This document shows positions 1 to 5,194 of a DNA stretch of 5,273 nt, one piece after another. This stretch comes from Massilia sp. (lineage in GTDB: Bacteria; Pseudomonadota; Gammaproteobacteria; Burkholderiales; Burkholderiaceae_D), in NCBI GenBank assembly GCA_003520365.1, contig DOUW01000395.1:15059-20331 (forward strand), read 5' to 3'. Position numbers and translations under genes: made by a program. Position 1 is the stretch's first letter. Every line of letters begins with the position of its first letter. The notes below the pieces were generated by a model. The model searched no databases. It was not told the DNA's origin and worked only from the letters and a program-made list of their open reading frames with translations.

Positions 1-1221
1 GACAGCCGACAGGTCGTAGCGCTCAGGGCTGTAGAACAGGCCGTTGAACAGGGCCTCGACCGATTCTTCGGTCGGCGGTTCGCCAGGACGCATCATGCGG
101 TAGATCGCCACGCGCGCGGCCATCTGGTCGGCGGTGTCGTCGGTGCGCAGGGTCTGCGAGATGTAGGCGCCCTGGTCCAGGTCGTTGGTGTACAGGGTCT
201 GGATAGCCTCGATGTTGGCGTCGCGCAGCTTGCCCAGCAGTTCGTCGGTCAGCTCGTCGTTGGCGTTGGCGATGATTTCGCCGGTGTCGCCGTCGACGAC
301 GTTGGTCGCCAGCACGCGGCCGACCAGGTAGTCTTCCGGTACCGAGATGGCCTTGATGCCGGCCGCCTCGATGTCGCGCACGTGCTTGGCGTTGATGCGC
401 TTATCCTTCGTCACGATGGTCTTGCCGGTCTTCGGATCGACGATGTCGAAGCGCGCGACTTCGCCGCGCAGGCGTTCGGACACGAACTCCAGCTCGGCGC
501 CTTCGGAGCGCAGGGTGAAATTGTCGAAGACGAAGAAGTTCGCCAGGATCTGTTCCGGCGTCATGCCAATGGCCTTCAGCAGGATCGTCACCGGCATCTT
601 ACGGCGGCGGTCGACGCGGAAGAACAGGATGTCCTTCGGGTCGAACTCGAAGTCCAGCCACGAGCCGCGGTAAGGAATGATACGGGCCGAGAACAGCAGC
701 TTGCCCGACGAGTGCGTCTTGCCGCGGTCGTGTTCGAAGAACACGCCCGGCGAACGGTGCAGCTGGGAGACGATCACACGCTCGGTGCCGTTGATGACGA
801 ACGAACCGTTGGCGGTCATGAGCGGCAGTTCGCCCATGTACACTTCCTGCTCTTTCATTTCCTTGACGACCGGCTTGGTCGGCGATTCCTTGTCCAGGAT
901 CACCAGGCGCACCTTGGCGCGCAGCGGCGAAGCGAAGGTCAGGCCACGCTGCTGGCATTCCTTGACGTCAAATGCGGGGTCGCCCAGCACGTAGGACAGG
1001 AACTCGAGGCGCGCAAAGCCGTTATGCGACACGATCGGGAAAATCGAGGTGAAAGCCGATTGCAGGCCTTCGTTCTTGCGCACGGAGGGGACGGCGTCCG
1101 CTTGCAGGAAATTCTCGTAGGATTCAAGCTGGGTAGCCAGAAGATATGGAACGTTGTGAACGTTGGCGCGCTTCGCGAACGACTTGCGAATGCGTTTCTT
1201 CTCAGTAAATGAGTAGTGCAT
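1..1221 (-). CDS. rpoB: RNA polymerase beta subunit, N-terminal 407 codons (partial at left edge)
   Basis: This is the beta subunit of DNA-directed RNA polymerase, which with beta' forms the catalytic core that synthesises RNA. The reading frame is open from the ATG at 1221 to base 1. It starts [18 protein letters not shown] and carries the conserved blocks [13 protein letters not shown] (125-137), [19 protein letters not shown] (141-159), KTHSSGK (168-174), [15 protein letters not shown] (183-197), LYTNDLD (343-349) and [13 protein letters not shown] (374-386). Alignment to the remembered E. coli protein places the edge near E. coli residue 400, so protrusion and lobe regions are present. 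The main rifampicin-resistance region (about 507-533) lies outside. Val151 matches E. coli Val146, the minor N-terminal rifampicin cluster. GGAG at 1227-1230 sits 5 bases before the ATG and supports this start. The gene is separated from rplL by a 280-base hairpin-rich spacer and is probably co-transcribed with it. About 30% of the gene is seen, with no frame damage. Identity is essentially certain. Confidence 0.99.
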   Translation of the reverse strand, partial: MHYSFTEKKRIRKSFAKRANVHNVPYLLATQLESYENFLQADAVPSVRKNEGLQSAFTSIFPIVSHNGFARLEFLSYVLGDPAFDVKECQQRGLTFASPLRAKVRLVILDKESPTKPVVKEMKEQEVYMGELPLMTANGSFVINGTERVIVSQLHRSPGVFFEHDRGKTHSSGKLLFSARIIPYRGSWLDFEFDPKDILFFRVDRRRKMPVTILLKAIGMTPEQILANFFVFDNFTLRSEGAELEFVSERLRGEVARFDIVDPKTGKTIVTKDKRINAKHVRDIEAAGIKAISVPEDYLVGRVLATNVVDGDTGEIIANANDELTDELLGKLRDANIEAIQTLYTNDLDQGAYISQTLRTDDTADQMAARVAIYRMMRPGEPPTEESVEALFNGLFYSPERYDLSAV

Positions 1222-1268
1222 GGACACTCCGTGAGTGACAGAAAGGATGAGAATTCAGGGATTGCCAG

Positions 1269-1314
1269 TGGCGGTCACCACATACAAGGCCTCAAGTCTC
1301 TTCTTGTTCCGCCA
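1269..1314 (-). other. Interrupted stem-loop in rpoB leader, candidate RNase III site
   Basis: In the transcript, TGGCGG (1314-1309) pairs with CCGCCA (1274-1269), and inside it ACAAG (1307-1303) pairs with CTTGT (1288-1284). The arms are separated by 1 base on one side and a 9-base bulge on the other. The position between rplL and rpoB matches where E. coli has RNase III processing. The pairing is seen; the processing role is a guess, and the large bulge weakens the case. Confidence 0.3.
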
Positions 1315-1426
1315 GATGAAAAGGACAACCGTACTGCTGTGTTACGATTTATTCTGTGCTGCGCGCTGCCGGTACTGCAGGGGTATTGCGTTTGCCGCGG
1401 GGACGACAAAAGAGCCAAAGCCGCAG

Positions 1427-1446
1427 CCCCCGCCTTCCGGCAGGGG
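1427..1446 (-). terminator. Candidate attenuator hairpin between rplL and rpoB
   Basis: The transcript strand has CCCCTGCC, loop GGAA, then GGCGGGGG. This is an 8-bp stem with one G-U pair, closed by a GNRA tetraloop. A short U run (complement of 1408-1411) comes only about 15 bases after the stem, so it is not a canonical intrinsic terminator. A strong GC hairpin without an adjacent U tract suits partial attenuation or an mRNA 3'-end stabiliser for rplL. The structure is seen; the function is inferred from the E. coli operon. Confidence 0.4.
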
Positions 1447-1470
1447 TGTGCAAGCTTTGACTCCGGCTCC

Positions 1471-1489
1471 GGGCGCCTGAACGGCGCCC
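1471..1489 (-). other. Perfect 7-bp hairpin just after the rplL stop codon
   Basis: GGGCGCC, loop GTTCA, GGCGCCC on the transcript strand begins 12 bases beyond the rplL TAA. No U tract follows (GGAGCCGGAG instead), so it is unlikely to terminate by itself. A stable 3' hairpin could protect the rplJL message from 3' exonucleases or act together with the hairpin at 1427-1446. Confidence 0.45.
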
Positions 1490-1501
1490 TTTGCGTATGT
1501 A

Positions 1502-1879
1502 TTACTTGAGCTCGGCCTTGGCGCCAGCTTCTTCCAGCTTCTTCTTAGCGGCTTCAGCGTCAGCTTTCGGCAGGGCTTCCTTGACGGTCTTCGGTGCGCC
1601 GTCGACCAGGTCCTTGGCTTCTTTCAGGCCCAGACCGGTGATTTCGCGGACGGCCTTGATGACGCCGACCTTGTTCGCGCCGACTTCGGCCAGAACAACG
1701 TTGAACTCGGTCTGCTCTTCAGCAGCAGCTGCGCCGCCAGCGGCACCGCCAGCTGCCGGTGCTGCCATTGCAGCTGCCGACACGCCGAACTTCTCTTCGA
1801 AAGCCTTGACCAGGTCGTTCAGTTCCATGACCGACATTGCGCCAACTGCGTCCAGGAACTCTTCTTTGCTAATTGCCAT
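1502..1879 (-). CDS. rplL: 50S ribosomal protein L7/L12
   Basis: L7/L12 is the multicopy stalk protein that recruits EF-Tu, EF-G, IF2 and RF3 and stimulates their GTPase activity. Residues 1-35 ([20 protein letters not shown]...) form the dimerisation domain that binds L10. Residues 36-55 are an Ala/Gly-rich hinge. Residues 56-125 form the factor-binding domain with [36 protein letters not shown] and the ending ELK. The 125-residue length is normal (E. coli 121). The start is the ATG at 1879 because GGAG (1886-1889) sits 6 bases upstream. A TTG four codons further upstream overlaps this ribosome-binding site and would add LEFQ, so it is unlikely. It lies 69 bases after rplJ. L7/L12 is needed at about four copies per L10, and it has its own good ribosome-binding site preceded by an ACACACACACA tract that looks unstructured. 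The plus-strand frame opposite it is a shadow. Confidence 0.99.
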   Translation of the reverse strand: MAISKEEFLDAVGAMSVMELNDLVKAFEEKFGVSAAAMAAPAAGGAAGGAAAAEEQTEFNVVLAEVGANKVGVIKAVREITGLGLKEAKDLVDGAPKTVKEALPKADAEAAKKKLEEAGAKAELK

Positions 1880-1885
1880 TTGAAA

Positions 1886-1889
1886 CTCC
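1886..1889 (-). promoter_or_regulatory. Ribosome-binding site of rplL
   Basis: GGAG lies 6 bases before the chosen rplL ATG. It settles the start against the upstream in-frame TTG, which overlaps it. The 5' side is A/U- and CA-rich with little pairing potential, consistent with efficient initiation. Confidence 0.8.
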
Positions 1890-1895
1890 AAATAT

Positions 1896-1906
1896 TGTGT
1901 GTGTGT
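1896..1906 (-). repeat. CA dinucleotide run in the rplL leader
   Basis: The transcript reads ACACACACACA (five AC units plus A), about 7 to 10 bases upstream of the GGAG of rplL. It cannot form strong internal pairs and so leaves the ribosome-binding site open. A role in high L7/L12 synthesis is inference. Confidence 0.6.
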
Positions 1907-1940
1907 AGTACAGGTTTGGTTCTACTTGAACAGAAAGACG

Positions 1941-1958
1941 CGAAGCGATTACGCTTCG
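1941..1958 (-). other. Hairpin with the rplJ stop codon in its loop
   Basis: The transcript reads CGAAGCG, loop TAAT, CGCTTCG: a perfect 7-bp stem whose 4-base loop contains the rplJ TAA. It is followed by CGUCUUUCUGUU, which is moderately U-rich but not a continuous U run. It could be a weak attenuator, or may affect termination and re-initiation between rplJ and rplL. The structure is seen; the role is not known. Confidence 0.5.
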
Positions 1959-2473
1959 GTGGCTTCTGCTGCCGGAGCAGCGGCGCCTTCGCCTTTTTGT
2001 GCTGCGACTGCAGCCAGAACTCGTGCAAAGCCCGACACCGGTGCCTGCATGACGCCCAGCAGCTGGGCGATGAGGACTTCACGGCTCGGGATGCTTGCCA
2101 GCGCGGTCACGCCGGCGGCATCCAGTGCCTTACCAGCGTAGTTACCGGCTTTCACGACCAGCTTGTCGTTGGTTTTAGCGAAGTCGTTGATGACTTTAGC
2201 TGCTGCAACGGCATCGTCCGAGATCGAGTAGATCAGCGGACCGGTCATGGAATCAGCCAGCGAGGCAAACTGCGTGCCCTCAACCGAGCGACGAGCCAGC
2301 GTGTTCTTCAGAACACGCAGGTAGACGCCCTGGGCACGTGCGGCTGCACGGAGTTTGGTCAAGTGAGCAACCTGGATGCCACGGTACTCAGCCACGACGA
2401 TGGTTTGCGCGGTTGCAACTTTAGCGCTTACCTCTTCGACGACGGCCTTTTTGTCATTCAGATTAAGACCCAC
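1949..2473 (-). CDS. rplJ: 50S ribosomal protein L10 (GTG start)
   Basis: L10 anchors the L7/L12 dimers to 23S rRNA next to L11, and in E. coli the L10(L12)4 complex represses its own mRNA. The 174-residue product starts (M)[14 protein letters not shown]. It carries the conserved YRG (30-32) and [18 protein letters not shown] (50-67) in the rRNA-binding domain. A helical C-terminal part (about 135-165, [20 protein letters not shown]) is where L7/L12 dimers dock, and the tail is Ala/Glu-rich. Length fits (E. coli 165). The start is the GTG at 2473 because AAGGAG (2481-2486) ends 7 bases upstream and the family N-terminus is matched exactly. The frame is open 17 codons further upstream to an ATG, but that stretch is leader RNA with a hairpin. 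The gene is preceded by a 274-base structured leader and followed by rplL after 69 bases. Confidence 0.98.
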   Translation of the reverse strand: MGLNLNDKKAVVEEVSAKVATAQTIVVAEYRGIQVAHLTKLRAAARAQGVYLRVLKNTLARRSVEGTQFASLADSMTGPLIYSISDDAVAAAKVINDFAKTNDKLVVKAGNYAGKALDAAGVTALASIPSREVLIAQLLGVMQAPVSGFARVLAAVAAQKGEGAAAPAAEATEA

Positions 2474-2480
2474 GGTCAAT

Positions 2481-2486
2481 CTCCTT
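2481..2486 (-). promoter_or_regulatory. Ribosome-binding site of rplJ
   Basis: AAGGAG lies 7 bases upstream of the GTG at 2473 and selects it over the upstream in-frame ATG at 2524. A 9-bp hairpin (2491-2513) ends only 4 bases before it, so access to this site may be controlled. Confidence 0.8.
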
Positions 2487-2490
2487 AAAT

Positions 2491-2513
2491 GATGCAAACA
2501 ACATGTCTGCATC
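2491..2513 (-). promoter_or_regulatory. Hairpin abutting the rplJ ribosome-binding site
   Basis: The transcript GATGCAGAC, loop ATGTT, GTTTGCATC forms a 9-bp stem with one G-U pair. It lies 4 bases before AAGGAG of rplJ. Known L10 autoregulation acts on translation initiation through the leader fold, so a stem here is a natural candidate for the effector part of the switch. That role is inference. Confidence 0.5.
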
Positions 2514-2668
2514 GGTTCGAACACGGCGTCCGAAGTTAAGAAGTCAATCTAACGCGGATGAACTCACGCAGCGTGGACTACAAAACTTGTTCGGGTACAC
2601 CATCTGCGTTGGGTGTGCTTTTAACCTCCTGCCCAACCTCTGCATTCGGCCCAACGGTCTTTGATTGC

Positions 2669-2697
2669 CTGCCGGAGCGGTGTTCCTGCCCCGGCAG
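2669..2697 (-). other. GC-rich hairpin in the rplA-rplJ gap
   Basis: CTGCCGG (2697-2691) pairs perfectly with CCGGCAG (2675-2669) around a 15-base loop on the transcript strand. It is followed by GCAATCAAAG, with no U tract, so it is unlikely to be a simple terminator. With the stem at 2710-2729 it may stabilise the 3' end of rplKA mRNA or dampen read-through. Confidence 0.4.
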
Positions 2698-2709
2698 CCC
2701 AAAGATGCG

Positions 2710-2729
2710 CCCCGCGCTGTTCTGCGGGG
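2710..2729 (-). terminator. Hairpin after rplA, possible weak terminator or 3' stabiliser
   Basis: The transcript has CCCCGC, an 8-base loop, then GCGGGG, starting 18 bases beyond the rplA stop. The following bases are GCGCATCTTT, with only three U and these displaced, so strong intrinsic termination is not expected. This position is where partial separation of rplKA from rplJL transcription would be placed. Confidence 0.35.
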
Positions 2730-2747
2730 ACTTGATTCTTGCTTTAA

Positions 2748-3446
2748 TTAAGCAGCGGCGATCGAAGCGTGATCGACACGGACGCCAGCGCCCATGGTCG
2801 ACGAGATCGCGACCTTGCGCAGGTACACGCCCTTCGAGGTAGCCGGCTTGGCCTTGTTCAGGGCATCGATCAGTGCGGCCAGGTTGGCCTTCAGATCGTC
2901 GTCCGAGAACGACTTGCGGCCGATGGTCGCGTGGATGATACCAGCCTTGTCGGTACGGTACTGGACCTGACCGGCCTTGGCGTTGCGCACGGCGCCAGCC
3001 ACGTCCGGGGTCACGGTGCCAACCTTCGGGTTCGGCATCAGGCCGCGCGGGCCCAGGATCTGGCCCAGGGTACCGACGATACGCATGGTATCCGGCGAAG
3101 CGATGACGACGTCGAACGGCATGTCGCCGGCCTTGACGCGCTCTGCCAGGTCTTCCATACCGACGATGTCGGCGCCGGCTGCTTTAGCGGCTTCGGCCTT
3201 GTCGCCCGAGGCGAACACGGCGACGCGCACGGTCTTGCCGGTGCCTGCTGGCAGGACGACCGAACCACGAACGACCTGGTCCGACTTCTTCGGATCCACG
3301 CCCAGCTGAACGGCGACATCGATCGACTCGTTGAACTTGGCGGTTGCGAATTCCTTGACGATCGACAGTGCGTTGTCGAAGGCGTAGACCTTGTTACGGT
3401 CGACTTTCGCTTTCATTTCTTTGACGCGCTTGGACAGCTTAGCCAT
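2748..3446 (-). CDS. rplA: 50S ribosomal protein L1
   Basis: L1 forms the mobile L1 stalk at the E site that helps move deacylated tRNA out. In E. coli it also represses translation of the L11-L1 mRNA. The 232-residue product (E. coli 234) begins [16 protein letters not shown]. It has [13 protein letters not shown] (59-71), the L1 signature [15 protein letters not shown] (132-146) and a C-terminal GAGVRVD (219-225). Domain I is made of both ends and domain II of roughly 68-159, as usual for the family. The ATG at 3446 shares its A with the rplK TAA (TAATG). GGAGG at 3454-3458 lies inside the rplK end, 7 bases before the start, so the two are almost certainly translationally coupled. The gene ends in TAA followed by TTAAAG and then the rplJ leader. 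The 292-codon plus-strand frame opposite is a GC-skew shadow. Confidence 0.99.
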   Translation of the reverse strand: MAKLSKRVKEMKAKVDRNKVYAFDNALSIVKEFATAKFNESIDVAVQLGVDPKKSDQVVRGSVVLPAGTGKTVRVAVFASGDKAEAAKAAGADIVGMEDLAERVKAGDMPFDVVIASPDTMRIVGTLGQILGPRGLMPNPKVGTVTPDVAGAVRNAKAGQVQYRTDKAGIIHATIGRKSFSDDDLKANLAALIDALNKAKPATSKGVYLRKVAISSTMGAGVRVDHASIAAA

Positions 3447-3877
3447 TACACACCCTCCACCGTGATGCCCATCGAACGTGCCGAGCCGGCGATGATACGC
3501 ACTGCGGCGTCCATGTCGGCGGCGGTCAGGTCCGGCTGCTTGGTTTTTGCGATTTCTTCAGCCTGGGCACGGGTCAGCGTACCGACTTTGTCGGTATGTG
3601 GCTTCGGCGAACCCTTGGTGATGCCAGCGGCTTTCTTGATCAGGTAGGTTGCCGGCGGGGTCTTCATCACGAAGGTGAAGGACTTGTCGGCGAACGCGGT
3701 GATCACGACCGGGATCGGCATGCCTGGCTCGAAACCTTGGGTCTGGGCGTTGAACGCCTTGCAGAATTCCATGATGTTCAGGCCGCGCTGACCGAGTGCA
3801 GGACCGATCGGTGGGGATGGGTTTGCCTTACCAGCCGCAACTTGCAGCTTGATAAAGCCAATAATTTTCTTTGCCAT
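3446..3877 (-). CDS. rplK: 50S ribosomal protein L11
   Basis: L11 binds the GTPase-associated region of 23S rRNA at the base of the L7/L12 stalk. In the family it is the thiostrepton target region and is needed for RelA activation. The 143-residue product (E. coli 142) starts [20 protein letters not shown]. The proline-rich [21 protein letters not shown] (19-39) belongs to the N-terminal domain. The RNA-binding C-terminal domain, about 75-143, includes [17 protein letters not shown] (111-127) and [12 protein letters not shown] (131-142). GGAG (3884-3887) is 6 bases before the ATG. A 117-base spacer with a GC-rich stem-loop separates it from nusG, and it overlaps rplA by one base. Regulation by L1 binding to the leader is expected from the family. 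Confidence 0.99.
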   Translation of the reverse strand: MAKKIIGFIKLQVAAGKANPSPPIGPALGQRGLNIMEFCKAFNAQTQGFEPGMPIPVVITAFADKSFTFVMKTPPATYLIKKAAGITKGSPKPHTDKVGTLTRAQAEEIAKTKQPDLTAADMDAAVRIIAGSARSMGITVEGV

Positions 3878-3994
3878 GAATGGCTCCTAGATTGGCATTG
3901 AGTAGTAGCGCCCCACCGCTACCTGACTGCCGGCTCGGCGGGGCTCCTCTTACCGGATTCCGCCTTGCTGCTGCGACGCTCCGATTAAAGCGTT
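3878..3994 (-). other. nusG-rplK spacer / rplK leader
   Basis: This is a 117-base non-coding gap. It contains the stem-loop 3910-3944 and the ribosome-binding site of rplK. No convincing promoter hexamers or U-tailed terminator were found, so I assume read-through from nusG. E. coli has its L11 promoter and the L1 target in the equivalent place. Confidence 0.6.
3910..3944 (-). promoter_or_regulatory. Stem-loop in the rplK leader, candidate L1 repressor site
   Basis: The transcript GCCCCGCC (3944-3937) pairs with GGTGGGGC (3917-3910), 8 bp with one G-U pair, around a 19-base loop. It lies about 22 bases upstream of the rplK GGAG. L1 of E. coli represses its operon by binding a leader structure that mimics its 23S rRNA site. 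Whether this stem carries the L1 recognition features I cannot confirm by eye. Confidence 0.4.
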
Positions 3995-4633
3995 TTAGAC
4001 TTTCTCTACCTGCCCGAACTCCAGTTCCACCGGAGTTGCGCGGCCGAAGATGGTGACAGTGACACGCACCTTCGATTTTTCGTAGTTGACTTCTTCGACG
4101 TTGCCGTTGAAGTCGGTGAACGGGCCTTCCTTGATGCGGACTTGCTCGCCCACTTCGTACAGCACTTTCGGCCTTGGCTTCTCGACGCCTTCCTGGACCT
4201 GCTGCATGATCTTGTCGATCTCGCGCGCCGGAATCGGGGTCGGCTTGTTCGATTTGCCGCCGATGAAGCCGGTGACCTTGCTGGTGTTCTTCACCAGGTG
4301 CCAGGTCTCGTCGGTCATTTCCATCTCGACCAGCACGTAGCCAGGGAAGAAGCGGCGCTCGGAAACCGATTTGCTGCCATTCTTGACTTCCACGACTTCT
4401 TCGGTCGGAACCAGGATGCGGCCGAACTGTTCCTGCATGCCGGCGCGGTCGATGCGCTCGGTGAGCGCACGCATGACGCTCTTTTCCATGCCGGAGTAGA
4501 CGTGTACGACGTACCAGCGCTTGTTGCTGACCGGGACACTCACGGGAGCGTCCGCCGACGCGCCGGCGTCCTGTGCCGGAACTTCGCCCGGCACCGGATC
4601 ACCGGCTGCGTTATCTTGCACGTTTTCGCTCAT
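3995..4633 (-). CDS. nusG: Transcription termination/antitermination factor NusG
   Basis: NusG binds the clamp of RNA polymerase through its NGN domain. Through its KOW domain it contacts Rho or ribosomal protein S10, linking transcription with termination or translation. The product is 212 residues (E. coli 181). The extra length is an acidic, Pro/Ala-rich N-terminal tail (1-37) before [11 protein letters not shown] (38-48). The NGN core continues with [12 protein letters not shown] (75-86), [15 protein letters not shown] (92-106) and VTGFIGG (120-126). The KOW domain has [14 protein letters not shown] (169-182) and ends [18 protein letters not shown] chose the ATG at 4633, which overlaps the secE TAA (TAATG). 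An in-frame ATG four codons upstream lies inside secE and lacks a well-placed ribosome-binding site. No strong GGAG is seen for either start (GGA about 8 bases upstream), so initiation probably depends on coupling to secE. Confidence 0.98.
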   Translation of the reverse strand: MSENVQDNAAGDPVPGEVPAQDAGASADAPVSVPVSNKRWYVVHVYSGMEKSVMRALTERIDRAGMQEQFGRILVPTEEVVEVKNGSKSVSERRFFPGYVLVEMEMTDETWHLVKNTSKVTGFIGGKSNKPTPIPAREIDKIMQQVQEGVEKPRPKVLYEVGEQVRIKEGPFTDFNGNVEEVNYEKSKVRVTVTIFGRATPVELEFGQVEKV

Positions 4634-5022
4634 TATTGTTTCCATCCCAGGACCAGGTCGTACAACAGGAATTCCAGAATCTTATCCGTGCCCCAGAGGA
4701 AAATCGCCATCACGACGACGAAGGCAAACACGATCATGGTGATCATGCGCGCTTCCTTATGGCTCGGCCAAACAACCTTCTTGGTTTCGCGAACGGACTC
4801 TTTGGCGAAGTTCAGGAACTCGCGGCCGGTGGTGGACGTCCACAAAAGCAGGACAGCAAAAACTAAACCAGCCACGAGGGCGCCGGCGGCGACCAAGGCT
4901 GGTTTGTTCTGGCCTTTCAGGTAAAAGAACCCGACTACGCCTGCAATCGCGGCAACCACCGCCAGGGCAACCTTGAACTTGTCATTCGAGGTGCTAACGG
5001 TTTGCACGGATTGATTAGACAT
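4633..5022 (-). CDS. secE: Preprotein translocase subunit SecE
   Basis: SecE is the clamp subunit of the inner-membrane SecYEG channel, through which SecA-driven and co-translational export run. The 129-residue product has three hydrophobic segments (about 17-36, 41-61 and 93-112). This is the three-span form known from E. coli (127 residues), not the single-span form of many other bacteria. Between spans 2 and 3 is the cytoplasmic amphipathic stretch with the family signature [11 protein letters not shown] (77-87). The N-terminus is short and polar, with no signal peptide. The start is the ATG at 5022; the upstream AAAGAAGA is only a weak ribosome-binding site. The tRNA-Trp gene ends 36 bases upstream, and its 3' end must be cut from the same transcript if they are co-transcribed. 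It overlaps nusG by one base. Confidence 0.98.
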   Translation of the reverse strand: MSNQSVQTVSTSNDKFKVALAVVAAIAGVVGFFYLKGQNKPALVAAGALVAGLVFAVLLLWTSTTGREFLNFAKESVRETKKVVWPSHKEARMITMIVFAFVVVMAIFLWGTDKILEFLLYDLVLGWKQ

Positions 5023-5036
5023 TCTTCTTTACTTTC

Positions 5037-5049
5037 GGTGCTGCGCACC
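5037..5049 (-). other. Small hairpin between tRNA-Trp and secE
   Basis: The transcript GGTGC GCA GCACC forms a 5-bp stem with a 3-base loop. It is 14 bases before the secE ATG and about 10 bases after the tRNA 3' end. It may mark the trimmed 5' end of secE mRNA, but it is short and could be chance. Confidence 0.25.
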
Positions 5050-5058
5050 AGAATTCGG

Positions 5059-5134
5059 TGGCAGGGGCGGAGGGAATCGAACCCGCGACCTTCGGTTTTG
5101 GAGACCGACGCTCTGCCAATTGAGCTACACCCCT
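5059..5134 (-). tRNA. trpT: tRNA-Trp (anticodon CCA)
   Basis: This is a complete 76-base tRNA. The acceptor stem AGGGGTG (5134-5128) pairs with CGCCCCT (5069-5063), including one T-G pair, followed by discriminator G and an encoded CCA (5061-5059). The D arm has TAGCTCAATTGGCAGAGC. The anticodon loop CTCCAAA presents CCA, which reads UGG. The T arm is GCGGGTTCGATTCCC. Position between tuf and secE is shared with many beta-proteobacteria. It reads in the operon direction, so it is probably released from the tuf-secE transcript or made from its own weak promoter; none is clearly visible. Confidence 0.98.
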
Positions 5135-5166
5135 ACGAAGACTTCAGCTGAATCACACATTCTACA

Positions 5167-5182
5167 CCATGCGCGCGCATGG
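5167..5182. repeat. Perfect 16-bp palindrome CCATGCGCGCGCATGG
   Basis: The sequence equals its own reverse complement. As RNA it gives a 6-bp stem with a GCGC loop, 33 bases upstream of tRNA-Trp. As DNA it has an alternating GC core. It might be a tRNA precursor processing stem, part of an attenuator, or a dyad protein-binding site; the sequence does not decide. Confidence 0.6.
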
Positions 5183-5194
5183 CGGGGAATGTTT

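Larger units (their letters stand above)
1222..1501 (-). other. rplL-rpoB intergenic spacer with several stem-loops
   Basis: This 280-base spacer has no convincing gene; the two short plus-strand open frames here have no family resemblance. In transcript order it holds a perfect 7-bp hairpin right after rplL (1471-1489), an 8-bp GGAA-loop hairpin (1427-1446), and a longer interrupted stem-loop (1269-1314). In E. coli the equivalent spacer contains a partial terminator and an RNase III processing site, which lets ribosomal protein mRNA exceed rpoBC mRNA. That these hairpins do the same is inference. I saw no clear -35/-10 pair for a separate rpoB promoter. Confidence 0.7.
2474..2747 (-). promoter_or_regulatory. 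rplJ leader region, probable L10(L12)4 autoregulatory leader
   Basis: This is a non-coding 274-base gap between rplA and rplJ, where E. coli and many other bacteria have the L10 leader that binds L10(L12)4 and represses rplJL translation. In transcript order I see a 6-bp GC hairpin (2710-2729), a 7-bp GC hairpin (2669-2697), then a segment (2560-2660) with two copies of GTTGGG (2655-2650 and 2637-2632) that can each pair with one CCCAAC (2613-2608). A hairpin next to the ribosome-binding site follows. The upstream copy pairs one base longer (CGTTGGG/CCCAACG). The alternative pairings look like a switch, but I could not fold it or compare it with the Rfam model. No clear promoter hexamers were found. 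Confidence 0.6.

Noticed and set aside
382..1212. 276-codon plus-strand open frame opposite rpoB
   Set aside because: It is the antisense of a GC-rich conserved gene, and the product is low-complexity His/Arg/Gln/Leu-rich with no family resemblance. The minus strand is unambiguously rpoB.
1216..1509. Plus-strand frames in the rplL-rpoB spacer (97 and 81 codons)
   Set aside because: No similarity to a known family is recognised, the frames overlap the rplL end and hairpin-forming DNA, and the operon runs the other way. Non-coding spacer is the simpler reading.
2474..2524. Longer rplJ start at the upstream in-frame ATG (17 extra residues)
   Set aside because: The added residues do not fit L10 and the segment forms a 9-bp hairpin; GTG at 2473 has AAGGAG at 7 bases and gives the family N-terminus.
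2544..2603. 19-codon minus-strand frame in the rplJ leader as a leader peptide
   Set aside because: There is no ribosome-binding site at proper spacing (AGGAGG is 21 bases away) and no run of regulatory codons.
2558..2842. Plus-strand 94-codon frame in the rplJ leader
   Set aside because: It runs into rplA in antisense and its product has no recognisable pattern; the stretch is better explained as structured leader RNA.
2769..3647. 292-codon plus-strand open frame opposite rplA and rplK
   Set aside because: It crosses the rplA/rplK junction antisense to two certain ribosomal protein genes, and the product is rich in Asp/Gly/Arg/His as expected for a shadow of GC-rich codons.
4142..4924. 260-codon plus-strand open frame opposite nusG and secE
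   Set aside because: It is a shadow frame spanning two genes, with no recognisable domain and no ribosome-binding site of its own that I can support.
5158..5190. Promoter for tRNA-Trp using TAGAAT as -10
   Set aside because: No -35-like hexamer occurs at 16-18 bases; the region there is CCCCGC and the palindrome.
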